Below are positions 20,285 through 34,191 of a stretch of DNA of 64,000 bases, in pieces. The notes beneath the pieces are model-generated. The model was given only the letters and a program-made list of their open reading frames with translations, did no database searches and was not told the DNA's origin. How positions within the stretch are numbered: position 1 is the stretch's first letter; every line of letters begins with the position of its first letter. Position numbers and translations under genes: made by a program. The stretch is from Lepidurus packardi. Its lineage: Eukaryota > Arthropoda > Branchiopoda > Notostraca > Triopsidae. The stretch covers positions 10,106,001 to 10,170,000 of the forward strand of contig JAKZAN010000007.1 of the NCBI GenBank assembly GCA_023053545.1, written 5' to 3'.

Positions 20285-20735
20285 TGCAGAAGAAGGTTCA
20301 GTTCCTCTCCTATTATGGGCATTACATTGTATTACTGCACAACAAAATGTCTACTTTGTGACGCACCCTTCATACGCTGGATCGACGTTGAACTCTACGG
20401 TTATTTTGTCAGCAAAGATTTCCGGTGGAACATTTATAACTTACTCATTTGATCCTCTAATCCTCCAAAATATTCTTAATGAAATTATAAATGTGCTCAT
20501 TCGGCTGCTAATCAACGTACTGCCTTCTGCTTCACAGGAGACTTGGCTACCGTTACACAGCAATGTCGCAGAAACTGGTCCCAAAATCTCCTTTGCAAGG
20601 CACTTGATATAACTTTGCTGCAGAGCCAATCATCACTAGGGCTTTTTAGCTGTCGCTACATTGAGCTAAACGCGTGCAATTGGACAACAGTTGGGTTACC
20701 CAACTGTTCGTATACTATTAATAACCTAACCTAAC
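20285..20735 (+). pseudogene. Truncated PIWPWG-family copy
   Basis: It is a partial duplicate of the 18813 copy. A deletion of about 140 bases before 20305 removes the start codon. Exon 1 continues from the signal-peptide core (donor at about 20431). Exon 2 starts at 20538, has Trp in place of the second CRR-motif cysteine, and ends abruptly after the NACNW motif. A/T-rich sequence with a poly-A tract follows at 20757. Exon 3 is absent. Confidence 0.8.
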
Positions 20736-21587
20736 TTTTCCGTTTGGGAAATATATAAAAAAAAAAAAAAAAGTTTCATTACCTCTGTGATGTACTAAGC
20801 AATCATTCAGTCATTACGCAAAACTCCCTTAAGTCTGCTTCATTGTTAAAAACATGTAAGAAGAACGGGGTTGTATCGATTGCACAGTAGATCAGTGCTG
20901 ATAAAAGCTTAGAATAATGTGACACCCATTTTCTATTAAAGGCAAGGGGAGGGTCCAGCTACGGTACTAAAAGTCCTAAACATTCACCTCCAAATATTTC
21001 TTTTCTGTCTACATTATCCGAACTTAAAAAGTAAATTTTAACGCTTTGTGAAGATATTATGTTGAGCAGACTTTAAACACTGTTCTTTGTACCCATACGG
21101 GCGTTTCTATATTAAATAGCACTCCAAAAAGGACTAAGGGCTTTTCAAACAAATCTTTTAGACCCGCTCGGTAATGGGTCAGGGTCTTTTCAAAGCTTCA
21201 ATCCGTTTATTATACATATTGTCCACCTTAGTATGAAAGGGTTTAGTCAAGCTTTGTGGCTATCATCGACATTTTGTGTCTAGTAAAAATTACAATGAAA
21301 CCTATCGGTATCAGTTCACCTTTGGACCTTCTTACAACCCATTTGGCGTAAATTATAACCTGGTTTGGGTCGACATATCGGGAATTCACCATGGGGTTGC
21401 GAAATCAGGACAAGGTTTAACCTGGTTAGCTATTGATAAACTGTTCGTTTACCGTTCTGGAAGCAGAACGAGAAGGTTGCGAATTTTAGACTTTAATCTG
21501 CAGTCATTTCGCTTGGAGACTACCTTTGAACATCTTGTTCGTGTATTAGAGTGCCACTACCGGCAGTCTTTAAACGAGTTGCTTAGA
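20736..21587. other. Intergenic, no gene seen
   Basis: Begins with an A-tract. An open frame at 21276-21587 runs into the next gene's start, but its upstream part has no family similarity, so I treat it as leader sequence. Confidence 0.45.
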
Positions 21588-22932
21588 ATGGTGGCGTTTG
21601 TGGTTCTACTTGGTGTGTTCTGGACGCTGCAACCTACTTCTGGGCAGCTAAACTTCTACTTTGCGACCCACAACTCGTACGAGAGTTCGACCGTAAGTTC
21701 TGCTGCTATTTCTTCTCAGCCTATTTCCGGTAAGTTCGATCCTAAGTTGTAACTCTTCAATCTAAATTCTGAATTCCATGATTTGAATGACTGCAGCTCA
21801 TCTTACAGGATCTGATTCACAATTTTAAGTAGAGAATTGTTGCTTTTAGTCATTGCTCGCCAGTTTTTACATTGTTCGCATGGTTCATCACAGTTCATAG
21901 TTAAGAACCGGCAGTTCACGTGTAACTCATCTGATGCAATTTATATCATAGGCAGTCTAGCTACTGTAACGCAGCAATGCCGCAGATTTTGCGCTCAAAA
22001 TCTGGGTTGCGAGGGCTATCAGGTGGAGCTACTGAAAGATGAGCTGTCCATGGGAAGCTTCGTGTGCAGCTTCTTTGACCTGAACGCGTGCAACTGGCGA
22101 ACGGTTTCGCTCCAGGTCACCTCGTCTAACCAATTCAGCAGATTGTGGGATAAGATGGATGCTGCTCATTTCAAAGCTAAGGCGTGTGCTGATTACTGCG
22201 CGGTTAAATACCAAGGCAATTGCGAATCTTGTCGAGGATTCGTTGGCTTAAAGGGTATTGATTGCGACATAGCGCCCAGGTTGTGCTCAGGTTACACTGC
22301 GACGTCTGGTGGGTTGTTTCGGTACTTCCACGCATCTAATCTCTTCTGTTCATATTTCTCTGCGCATTTTGGCAGATTGGGAGGCTCGTCCTATTTGGCC
22401 TTGGGGATTTTATGGGCGTAAGCTTTTCGCAGAATGTTACCGCAATGGCACTGTTCTCCTCGTCAACAATGATCAGGGTAATACCATGCGGAAACTATAT
22501 GGACTAGGCTGGGCTGGCCACCAAATCGCCAGCAACTTTAGTATGTTTACGAGCTTGGTACAAGAAATTGACTGGGAACTCATCTCGGAAGTAGTATCAC
22601 TGTCTACAGAAAAGAAGATGGTTGTGTGCACCTATCTTGGTGGCACTTACGCTGAAACGGTATTCAACGGTTTCGAACTGAGTCCGCGCGGTGAACTGTC
22701 TTTGAATTCTTCACTTAGTTCTCCTGCTTCAACTGGATTTCCTCTTCCTCTCAGTAGCGTCCCCTTCGTGTACCAGCCACCAGGGTACAACGTTAGTTGC
22801 GGATCGTTTTGGCAATTCGAACCGAACGTTTCCTTGTGTCAACAACGTACGAATCTGCTTAATTTTGCTAATTTACTATGGGACGGAAAAAGATCCTCAG
22901 ACTTTGGTTATATGACCTTGGTGTTTCTGTGA
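21588..22932 (+). CDS. Secreted Cys-rich PIWPWG-family protein, copy 6
   Basis: The model is join(21588..21729, 21952..22308, 22376..22932), 351 aa. Intron 1 is unusually long for the array (222 bp). The signal peptide ends near TSGQ and is followed by NFYFATHNSY. Exon 2 has all cysteines; the CKA motif is CEGY, and the second cluster reads KACADYC, NCESCRGF. Exon 3 opens DWEARPIWPWGFYGRK and contains GLGWAGHQ, IDWELISEVVSLS, CGSFWQF and SLCQQRTNLLNF. I set the start at the ATG that leads directly into the hydrophobic signal sequence, although the frame is open for about 100 codons upstream. Confidence 0.85.
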
Positions 22933-23711
22933 TTTCTTTCAAATGTACCTGACTCGAGTGCAAAACCAATGCAGAAAGCAGTACACGAGTACGTTGTTGA
23001 CACAATTTCGATGCCTTTAGATTGTTATTATTCCTTCAACGAATATTCCTTCCACGAATTGTTATTATTCCCTAAACGAACCTAGTACGTTCAAGTTATT
23101 TTCTTTTAATGTATTTACAATGTACTAAGGAGTTTGCTCATTGTACCGCACTGAAATACACGGTTACGACCACAACTGAATTGCTGCTGTCTCCACTCAA
23201 CAAAATTGTGTTTCTTTGCCACAAATGGTCCAAAAAAATTTTCAAAAAAGTGTCCAAAAATGGTCAGAAACTTAGCATGTATGTTGGTTCCTTGCGTGTA
23301 TGTGCCCTTCGAACTTTTTATTTTGATGAAAGCTCCAATTCGATGGAAAGAAGCAGTCAGCTTTCTTCAATCCATAATAGCTTGCCATTCTAACATTTTT
23401 GAAAGCTCGATACATGGTTAAAAAATATAAGAAGAAAGCTTTCCTAGCTTTTCGGACTCCATTAATATCTAAAAATGAATGTCAACCCCATCCTAAAAAG
23501 GACCTTAACAGTTATTGATCTGCGTTGAAGAAAGCTTGATTCATGTCTGATTCAGAAGTTTTCCGTTGAAGTTCAGAGGAACACTTCGATACCAAACTTT
23601 GAAAACAACAGCTGCAAAACTGAAATTACCTGTGCTTTACTTATCTATTTTTTCAAGGTTTAAGAATATCTTGTTGAGTTATTTGAAAAAGAGAGCTTAC
23701 AAAAGTTTATC
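22933..23711. other. Intergenic, shared with 25650-26206
   Basis: From about 23150 to the next ATG the sequence is a diverged duplicate of 25650-26206. It is therefore the common upstream region of copies 7 and 8. The part at 22990-23100 weakly resembles 25289-25400. Confidence 0.6.
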
Positions 23712-24947
23712 ATGACATTGTGTGCTCTAATTTTCCTGCTATGGACTACGCCATTTATTTTGGCGCAACAAAATTATTACTTTGCGACCCATAGTTCCTA
23801 CGCGAATTCCACTTTGAACTCTACTGTTATTTCTTCTCGGACTATAGCAGGTAAGTCTTAGCTTCAACATCAGAAATCTCATTCAAAGCTACAATTAATA
23901 GTTATTAAATTTATTCCCAAAGGAAACGTAGCTAGTGTTACGCAGCAATGCCGCAGAACCTGCACTCAGACTCCTCGTTGCAACGCCCTTCGCGTGATGT
24001 TAATAGTCGGCGAATTATCATTAGGACGCTTCAATTGCAGCTTCCTTGACTCGAATGCCTGCAACTGGAAAACTATTTCGCTCAAAAAGAACTCGTCTGT
24101 TCAGTTCAGCAATATGTGGGATAAACTCGATGCTGCTAACTTCAAAGCTAAATCTTGCGTCGAATATTGCGCGGTTCGTTTCCGAGGCGATTGCAAGGCC
24201 TGTCGCGGAATTTCCAATTTGACAGGTATCGACTGTGACATAGCTCCTAAACTATGTTCGGGATACAATGTTGTGGAACCAGGTGCGCTATTTCTTATTA
24301 TGTTCGTTATGTCTTATTAGGTGGATTGTATACAACAATTATTCTTTAGAATAGCCTAACGATAGGCAAACGGTTTGAATGGGTTTTCGTGTTTTCCAGG
24401 TTGGGTAACACGTCCCATTTGGCCCTGGGGTTTGTATGGCCGAAAAGTAATGGCAAGATGTCACAGCCGGGATACAATCTTCCTCAGCAGTTACACTGAT
24501 GGGTACAATATCCAGAATCTTTTCAGTCTCGGTTGGGGAAGTCGTGTAAGTGTGAAGAACTTGACTATGTTAATTGCCGGGGAACAGAAGATTGAGTGGG
24601 AACTGATTTCTCAGCTTGTCGCCTTGTCAGAAGTTAAAGTATTAACTGTGTATATCAATCAGGGTCTAGCGGGAAGTACTAACCGTAGCTACAGCGGCTT
24701 AAAGCTCAATCCTAATGGAGAATTGTCTTTAAATGCTTCTCTCGACAGTCCAGAATTTCTGGGATTTCCTGTGCCTCTCAACAATGCACCCTTCGTAAGC
24801 GCCCCAAACAGCTCATGCGGTTCGTTTTGGCAGTTCGATCCGCAAGTTTCGGTTTGCCAACAAAGTACGCACTTGTTGAATTTTTCGCAAATTCGCTGGA
24901 ATGGAGTAGTCTATAAACCTGTCTACCTGGAATTGGGCTTTGAATAA
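23712..24947 (+). CDS. Secreted Cys-rich PIWPWG-family protein, copy 7
   Basis: The model is join(23712..23850, 23923..24282, 24400..24947), 348 aa. The signal peptide ends ILAQ, followed by QNYYFATHSSY. Exon 2 is nearly identical to copy 8. Exon 3 begins GWVTRPIWPWGLYGRK and is nine codons shorter than the longest versions. The middle of exon 3 (about residues 190-230) differs strongly from copy 8, while flanking parts are almost the same: IEWELISQ and a YTDGYNIQ segment against IDWELISQ and TDLNNSQN. That patchwork suggests local conversion or selection on this stretch. Confidence 0.85.
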
Positions 24948-26206
24948 TTCTTACAATTTCTAGAGTTTTCATTAACACCAATTTAACTAAACTTTTGTTG
25001 TACTAACGCTGCATCACTTTGTCACATATTACTACATCATTTATTCTGTAAGACAAACCTATCCTTATGACACAACCTAACCTACACCTAACTATATGTA
25101 TTCCTACATAACAAGCAAATACACCTCGAATATGCAATTGATATTTTGTAAGAATCAAATTCCGGACACATTTGCAGATCCTCATAAGAAGTCCTCATTC
25201 AACAATCGGAACGTGATTGTCGACTTTAGCTTTAGTTGTAGCTTCCAACTTGTTGTCTTGGGATTCCCCGTAGTTTCGAGTACATAGCTGATTCGATTGC
25301 AAATCCAATTCAATCAGTTCACGAGTACGTTCATACAATTCGGATCCCCTTAAAGGGTAGTTAGTCCCTCAACCAACGTAAAACAAACACTTCCCGTTAA
25401 AGTTATCTGATTTTAAGCTACTTAAGCTATTCCGGAAGAGTTTTTTAACAGTACTGTATATAGCTCATTCGATTGCAAATCCAATTCAATCAGTTCACGA
25501 GTACGTTCATACAATTCGGATCCCCTTAAAGGGTTGTTAGTCCCTCAACCAACGTAAAACAAACATTTCCCGTTAAACCTTATCTGATTTTAAGCTATTT
25601 CTTCTTTCCTGAAGAGTTTTGTAACAGTATCAACCCAAATTAACGGCTTCAACCACGACGAAATTGCTCGGATTCCACTCAACAAACTTCCGTCTCCTTC
25701 CTTTCAGAAGTAGTCAGAAGTTTAGCGTGTATGTTTCTCCTTGCGTGGTCGTTTCATTGGAACTTTCGTACACTTTCGTACTTCATAAAAACAAAAAAAA
25801 GACAAAAGTTCGAATTCGATGATAAGAAGCAGACACTTTTTCTTTTACCCGTGATAACGTGCTAGTCTAAGAATTCTGAAAGCTTGATACGTGTATAGTT
25901 ATATGAGAAGAAACCGTTTCTAACATTTCGGACCCCATTCGTATCAACGAAGAAATACCAACCCATCCCAAAAAACGAAAACGCTTTAACAGAACTTATT
26001 GACCTGCGTTGTAGAAAGCTTGTTTCATGTTCCGATGCAGAAGTTTTCACTTGAAGTTCAAAAGAACACTTCGGTACCAAACTTCTTAGAAAACAGTAGC
26101 TAAGCTAAGATCTCCTGTGATTCCTTTCTTTTCAATAAACTACGTATTCAAGGTTTAGAGATATCTTGCTGAGTTATTTGAAAAAAGAGAGCTTAGGAAG
26201 TCTACC
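24948..26206. other. Intergenic; tandem duplication and common upstream region
   Basis: 24948-25270 resembles 27414-27810, and 25650-26206 resembles 23150-23711. The duplicated unit of copies 7 and 8 is therefore about 2.5 kb with both flanks. A 176-bp local tandem duplication lies between. No other gene is seen. Confidence 0.65.
25289..25640. repeat. 176-bp tandem duplication, two units
   Basis: The string cattcgattgcaaatccaat and the downstream ttcggatccccttaaaggg occur twice, 176 bp apart, with few differences. Confidence 0.85.
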
Positions 26207-27413
26207 ATGACAGTGTATGTTCTACTTCTGCTGTGGACTGCGACATTTATTTTGGCGCAACAAAATTATTACTTTGCGACCCATAGTTCCTACTCGAATT
26301 CCACTTTGAACTCTACTGTTATTTCTTCTCGGACTATAGCAGGTAAGCCTCAGCTTCAACATCACAAATCTCATTCAACGCTACAATTAATAATTATTAA
26401 ATTTATTCCCAAAGGAAACGTAGCTAGTGTTACGCAGCAATGTCGCAGAACCTGCACTCAGACTCTTCATTGCAACGCCCTTCGCGTGATGTTAATAGTC
26501 GGCGAATTATCATTAGGGCGCTTCAATTGCAGCTTCCTTGACTCGAATGCCTGCAACTGGAAAACTATTTCGCTCAAAAAGAACTCGTCTGTTCAGTTCA
26601 GCAATATGTGGGATAAACTCGATGCTGCTAACTTCAAAGCTAAACCTTGCGTCGAAAATTGCGCGGTTCGTTGGCGAGGTAATTGCAAGGCCTGTCGCGG
26701 AATTTCCAATTTGACAGGTATCGACTGTGACATACCTCCTAAACTATGTTCGGGATACAATGTTGTGGAACCAGGTGCGTTATTTCTTATATCGTATACA
26801 CAAATTATTCTTTAAAATAGCCTAAGAATAGGCACAGGGTTTGAATGGGCTTTCGTGTTTTTCAGGTTGGGTAACACGTCCCATTTGGCCCTGGGGTTTG
26901 TATGGGCGAAAAGTAATGGCAAGATGTCACAGCCGGGATACAATTTTTCTCAGCCTTAGCACAGATTTGAACAATTCCCAGAATATTTTGAGTATCGGTT
27001 GGGAAAGCATTATATACATGAACAACATGACTACGTTCATTGCCTTGCAACGGCGGATTGACTGGGAACTGATTTCTCAGCTTGTCGCCTTGTCAGAAGT
27101 TAAAGTATTAACTGTGTATATCAATCCGGATCGAGCGGGAATGACTGTTCGTAGCTTCAGCGGTTTAAAGCTCAGTCCTAAAGGAGAATTGTCTTTAAAT
27201 GCTTCGCTCGACAGTCCAGAATTTCTGGGATTTCCTGTCCCTTTCAACAATGCTCCCTTCGTAAGCGCCCCAAACAGCTTATGCGGTTCGTTTTGGCAGT
27301 TCGATCCCCAAGTTTCGGTTTGCCAACAAAGTACGAACTTGTTGAATTTTAGGCAAATTCGCTGGAATGGAGTAGTCTATAAACCTGTCTATGTTGAACT
27401 GGGCATTGAATAA
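26207..27413 (+). CDS. Secreted Cys-rich PIWPWG-family protein, copy 8
   Basis: The model is join(26207..26342, 26415..26774, 26866..27413), 347 aa. It is the youngest duplicate partner of copy 7. In exon 2 the EYC motif is ENC and an Arg-Trp replaces Arg-Phe before GNC, with the cysteines kept. Exon 3 reads IGWESIIYMNNMTTFIAL, closer in this stretch to copy 1 (MTSFIALQRQIDWEL) than to copy 7. It ends VYKPVYVELGIE. It is the last member of the array; unrelated housekeeping genes follow. Confidence 0.85.
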
Positions 27414-28175
27414 TTCTTAAAATTTTCCGACTTTTCATTACCACCTATGTAACTCAATTTGTAGTTGTACTAACGCTGCATCGCTCTACACATATTACTA
27501 AATCATGTATTATGTAAAACAATTCTAACCTTGTAAACCTTATGTAAAACAATTCTAACAATTCTAACCACAACCTAACGTAAACCTAACTACACATTTT
27601 AATCGTAAGTGTTCTAATGTAACAAGCAAATATAACTCGAAAAAGCAATTAAGATGTTTTAAAAATCAACTTACATTTGCAATCCTGAATTACAAGTTGA
27701 CTGAATTACATTGCCTCCAAGAAGGCCTCAATCCCGCAACCGCTTGTCGCCATTAGCTTTAGTTGTAGCTTCCAACTTCTTAGCTTGGGATTTCCCGTAG
27801 TTTTGTTCACAAGTAGTTTGTTTGTTTGTATGTCTGTTTTGAGCCGTTCCTTTTACACTAATGCAGTAGAGCCACTAATAAAATGCGCAAACACAAAATC
27901 GAGCTAGGTAATCAGATTTAACTTGCTTTAATTAGTCACAATTTATAAGCACGCATTTTTCTTTTGTTCACTCCACTAATTCCGTTTGCTTGTTTGAAAC
28001 GACGCCAAACGTCTGCTAGCGAACAGCGAATGAACTGCAAGTTGAAGCAGACGTCGCACAACGAACTGCGTCAATGTCAATGCTGTGATTTTTCTCTTTG
28101 AATTACCTGCCGTATTACAAGTGATTTAAAACTTATAATTAAAGCGTAGGATCCGGTGTTTGTGCTTAAAATATT
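27414..28175. other. Intergenic, boundary of the PIWPWG array; no gene seen
   Basis: The first 400 bases are the duplicated flank of copy 8. Short CCTAAC-type repeats occur (27570-27600). The remainder, which should contain the CDK5 promoter, shows nothing I can name. Confidence 0.5.
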
Positions 28176-29479
<1,304 letters not shown>

Positions 29480-29684
29480 ATTACTAAAAATTGGGGCCAA
29501 AGAAATTTCTGTCCCGACAAAAATTTTGTTGAAATTTTGTTGACTTACGTACGTGAATTCATTCCCGATCTCAAGTAATAGTTTTTTTTAACCGTCAAGT
29601 TTAGGGCGGTTGAAAATATGTATTAATACTACTGTACACGCGTTTTGAAAAATGAATGGCAAAAAAAAAAACACAAAAAACAGT

Positions 29685-30716
29685 TTAAGAAGGAGGAGTT
29701 TCGTCGTGGCTGGTTTTCAACTTCTTCTTGGCTCGAATATCGGCCAAGGTTTGTTCGATTGAGCGTTGATCTTTCTTATTGGCACTCGGAACTGCAATGC
29801 ATAAGTTTGAAAAAGGCGAAATTAGCGGAAATGGAAAGAAAATGGCAGGTTTTTCACTGTTTTTACCATTTCCGTATTGCTTTTTCACTTCCGTTTTGCG
29901 AGCAGCGTCTTTGGCTGTTTCTTTGCCAATCAAATGCTCGTATTTATCTAGGTAATTGGAGCTCGGCTGGACTTCGGCAGGTTTCTTCCGTCTTTCTATC
30001 GCTTCTTTGACTTCTTCCAGAGCTTTCTGTGTGAAAAAAGTGGAGCTGTTCAACATTTCTGAAGAGCTTTTAAGCCTATTTAATGGTTAAGTGGCAAGTT
30101 TGTAACCTGGGTAGCTTCAGCTTTCACTTTCTCGGGATCCCAGACCTCTCCTCTTCTTAGATAGTTGAGTTCTTCGCCACAGGGAGCGAATTCTTTCTTG
30201 TAAACCACGCAGTGGCGGTCTTCGTCTTCTTCGCCAAAGGAATACGCTGATAAACCAGCAATTTCCGCGGCGTCATGGCTTGAAACGTTACAGAGGTTAG
30301 TTTATGCTTAGGATGTTTTATAAGAACATTTTATAAAGCGTTACATTATGCTTCTTCGGACTTTATCCATGCCTTCGAACTCGTGTTTTTGTTTCAAGTC
30401 GTCTTGAAGGAACTTTTCGAGTGTTTTCTCAACCTAAAAGAAGATATCAATCAACGGGAATGTTTGTAGCATGATCAACGGGAATGTTTGTAGCATGATT
30501 TTGATTACTTCTTGGCGAAATTGCTTGAGTTTGAGGCGTTCTTTGTCCTGTTGTTGCTTTAAAACTTCTTGTTGTTCTAACATAAAAAAATGACATGTTA
30601 ATCAATTATTTATTTTGAATTTCTTTGAAGACAATACTTTTGGCAGCTATCTTCTTTTGGTTGTCCACAGCCGGGCGCTGGTCCATGGAACTTAAAATCG
30701 ACCCCAGTAGATCCAT
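29685..30716 (-). CDS. Spag7: Sperm-associated antigen 7 homologue (R3H domain)
   Basis: The model is complement join(29685..29791, 29867..30026, 30107..30278, 30345..30433, 30509..30576, 30638..30716), 224 aa against 227 in human. It starts MDLLGSILSSMD, matching the conserved N-terminus. A charged coiled region (KQQEVLKQQQD) follows, then the R3H single-strand nucleic-acid-binding domain spanning the VEKTL, HDAAEIAGL and AYSFGEEDEDR segments. The conserved C-terminal part contains YLDKYEHLIGKETAKDAA, VPSANKKDQRSIEQ and ADIRAKKKL. The protein is thought to be nuclear; its role is poorly known. A 22-bp sequence is duplicated in tandem within intron 2 (about 30465-30508). All six exons join in frame. 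Confidence 0.95.
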
Positions 30717-31330
30717 TATGGCAGAGTTTTACCTGTTTTTAAAACTTATTTTCACGTTGGCCACGTTGTTTTCGTTAGACGGGTGAGCCTGCCGTTAAGC
30801 CGTACCTACATGCTTGAAAGCACGTCCTTTAGACATCCCGTGTGCCAAATCATATACTGCCGTAGCCACGCCTCGAAGCATGAAAGCGTACCCTTAGACC
30901 GTAACTAAAGCCTCCTATGCTGGCTGTAGTAGTACAGATTTTTCCTACTAGCCATACCTTAGCGCTGACTACGAATTCCATATACTTTAACATAGGACTT
31001 CAATGACTATGCCATACTTGAATACTATACACTTTAGGCTTCTTCTAAAGCCTACACTTCTACAGGCAACAGTCCATTCTTGCCGTTATGTTAGACTTTA
31101 GCCTAGAGAACATTTTCAATCTCAAAAGTTGTTATTGTTTCTGAGATTAGTGTAATAATCGCGCCGAGAACCTTCAGAGAGATGTATTCAAGGTACTATA
31201 ATAACTAACGCTGTTGGTAATCTTGATGTTTTGCAGTTTAAGGCAGGGTTATGCGTTTTGTGTCATTAGTTTTTATTAGCGTCCTATGTTTGCAGTTTGC
31301 ATGAAAGTTGAACTGGACTGCAGTCTTAAG
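30717..31330. other. Intergenic, nothing recognised
   Basis: Lies between the SPAG7 start and the end of the first lipase. No repeats, domains or RNA genes are seen. Confidence 0.5.
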
Positions 31331-34191
31331 TTACGCACCAGCTGCTGCTAAGTACTCCAAAACTGGCTTGACAACATAAATGTCGGCGTCTTTGGCCCAT
31401 AAAAAGTCGAGATGGTTAAACAACTCAGTTCCCACTCTTTCGTAGGCCACCAAATTAGGCAGCTGGGTCGCTAACCACGCCACGTCCTAAATTCAAAATG
31501 GCGGTGACCATCTATCTCGCGTGGCAGCACAACTTTATGCTTCTGTTTGCATATCAACCGCACTTACTTCTGGGGCTGCCAAGTAATCATTCTGAGCCCA
31601 TAAGAGTACCACGGGGGCCGTCACTTTGTCAGCATGGTACAACGGCGGGTTACGTTGGTTGTAATTGGCCCAATTGCCAATAATCCCGTAGTCAAACCAC
31701 TCATAATTCTCTGGCAAGTTATTCAAAGCACCCTTATTAATTCTCGATTTTCTCTCCGTCCCCGACAAAAGAATAAAGAAGTGTTTGCCCAAGCAAGTAT
31801 TGAAATAAAGCAAGGGAAGTATCTTACGACTGTTGTATTCTTGAGCAAAGTGTACCACCGTTCGAGTCGAAGTACCGGCTGGCGTGTGTCCCAAAATCAA
31901 TGGAAGCAAAGTCTAGAATAACTCATATTTTACATAAACCCTTTTCTTTGCAACTCTGGCATGATTTATAAAACACAAACTTACGGGATCCAGTTCGGGG
32001 GAATCGTACCCACATAGCAGAAATAGAATGTTCTCACAAACTTCCACCGTAGGGGCCGTTTCCCTGCAGACCGTTTCTCCCGCCAGGTGGAAAAACTCGT
32101 TGCTCGGCAAAAACTCGTAGATACCCAAATACTCTGAAATCCACTGCACATACACAGACAAAAGAAGTACTCCGTTATTCACTGCATATTCACAGAAAAT
32201 ATCGAAATCGTGAAAGGAACTTCAATCCACCAAGTTTTTGAAATAAGACTTTTGAAGCAAATTGAAATAAGACTTTTGAAGCAAATTGAAATGACTTTTG
32301 AAGCAAATTGAAATAAGACTTTTGAAATAAGAGCAGTTTGAAGCAGCAAATTGAAATAAGACTTTCGAAATAAGACTGAAGCAGTTACTAAGATTAGTTA
32401 CTAAGATTTCTTGAGCGTAGGGTGCAATTATCGTGATATTGCTTTTCATGTGAGCTACGGTCGAAACGGGTCCCAGTGCGATCATAATCCTAATCTTGTC
32501 ATTCAACTCTGGGTAAAGTTCTGAAGCCACGAAGAATGTGACAGTGCCCATTGAATGCCCCACGTAATTCAATTGCGCCTCCCCAGTGGTGGCTAACACG
32601 TAGTTTAGCATGGCGGGTAGGTCGTAACGACCCATTTCGTCCCAACTGCAAGAGATGGATTAAAATAGCATCAAGGGAATCAGATTCTTAGCGTACTAGA
32701 ATTATTATATCTATTTTTTTTTCTATTTCTTGTCCGAACCTGAATCTCCAGAAATCGGAGCTATTGGTGGGGAAGGTCACGTGACGTAGGTTATAAGTAT
32801 TGCCCCTAAAGTTGCCTAACCACACATCGTATCCAGCATCGGATAACGCGAAGCCTAAAGAATTGGTAAATAAAAAGGAAGGATAAGATGGAACTTTAGG
32901 TAGTTTTCGAGAGTAGGGTTAGCTTTACCTAAGGCCTTTTCGTTGGAGTTGATTAAGAAATCGGCGGAAGAGCATAACAAACCATGTTGGAGGAATACCA
33001 CTGGTTTGCCTGGGGCAGGAATACGGTGGATTTCCAGAATATATCTAGATTTATATCACATTGAAGGCTAAACGTATCTTGGCTAGTGTGATTCTTTACT
33101 TTCTTACGTTTCGGATTTATTTAGAGATATTAAAAACGGATTCGTTGTTACTAGCCAGTATTATTAATAAGGAAACGTAGTACAAATTATGAATTTTAAT
33201 ATTCAAGATTAATTTATTACTAGATACACTATTTCATAAACACGTTTATAAATTCAAGTTGGAGAACCTACTATTAAGACTATTATAAGAATGTTAATAT
33301 AAGAAAATATTAAGACTATACAAATATTAAGTGTTATTATTAATTATTAGAAAAAATTAAGAATATTATTTGATTTAGGTGAGTGTAGGTTAGGTCACTG
33401 TATTTTTACGGGAAGATTCTCAGTAAAAGTAAGTTTTCATAAGTTTCTTTCTTTCATAAGTTTTGTAAAGGTTATAGACGCCAGAAACATTGTTGCGTGA
33501 GAGAGATTTTATCGGAGGATTTATTATCAGGGAAAATGTGTCGACCACTTTGTTGGAACATGCAACCTGTTCGTTCCAAACCAAGTATGGACATAATTCT
33601 GTCATTTCTAGTGTGCCAAGCTTGAATATATGCAAGGCCATAAATAATAAAAAGTGCAATTTCTGTTGAGATTACTGCCGTAGGTGATAAAACATGGTTC
33701 AGACTTGCTGCGGACAATTTAGTTTGATTTAGAGGCCAAATTTACCAAGTTTCCTTAAGAAAATGTTATTGGGATTTAATGGAATAGCACTGGATAGAAT
33801 TTAGATAAACCTGGGTGTACTTTTACGGAATTTCGAAGGAATTTTTCTGTGATTTTTGTCACATTTTAATAGAATTTAAGAAAATCAAATCTTAAATGAA
33901 TTCAAAATCCAACTTACCCATCTTCAGTGATAACTTCGTGAATTTCGGCCGGATACCCTCGATGTTCTATCAGTTCTGGCTAAAATACATCAAGTTTACC
34001 TTGAGTTTATTTTGACTTTGGCGTTTCGGGAAAAAAAAACTCAATTTAAAAGGGAGAAATCTTAGACATGTCAATTGAAAAACAAGGTCAATTACCGTAA
34101 GCATGGAGTCTTCCACACTACTGTCATTAAACGTGGGAGCGGCGCCACATAGTGCCCCACACAATCCGATAATCAACACCAGATTTCTCAT
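31331..34191 (-). CDS. Secreted acid lipase (LIPA/lipase-3 type), gene 1
   Basis: An alpha/beta-hydrolase of the lysosomal acid lipase/gastric lipase family, cleaving esters of neutral lipids. The model is complement join(31331..31486, 31568..31710, 31828..31912, 31985..32143, 32402..32645, 32740..32854, 32929..33044, 33918..33979, 34096..34191), 391 aa. The triad is Ser161 in GHSMG, Asp334 in QNDYL and His365 in NHLDF. The oxyanion motif LQHGLLCSSAD is present. The N-terminal exon is short (signal peptide near LCGALCG, then only about 15 residues), so the protein is 40 residues shorter than its neighbours. The two exons that are separate in genes 3-6 (VWLGNFRG and TY-HV) are fused here. An in-frame ATG 33 bases upstream is possible but less signal-like. 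Confidence 0.9.
32222..32390. repeat. Short tandem repeat in intron of lipase gene 1
   Basis: Imperfect units of about 25 bp around aattgaaataagacttttga lie within the intron between 32144 and 32401. Confidence 0.8.

Noticed and set aside
21276..21587. N-terminal extension of PIWPWG copy 6
   Set aside because: The frame is open upstream of 21588 but has no signal-like or family sequence; the ATG at 21588 matches the start position of all other copies.
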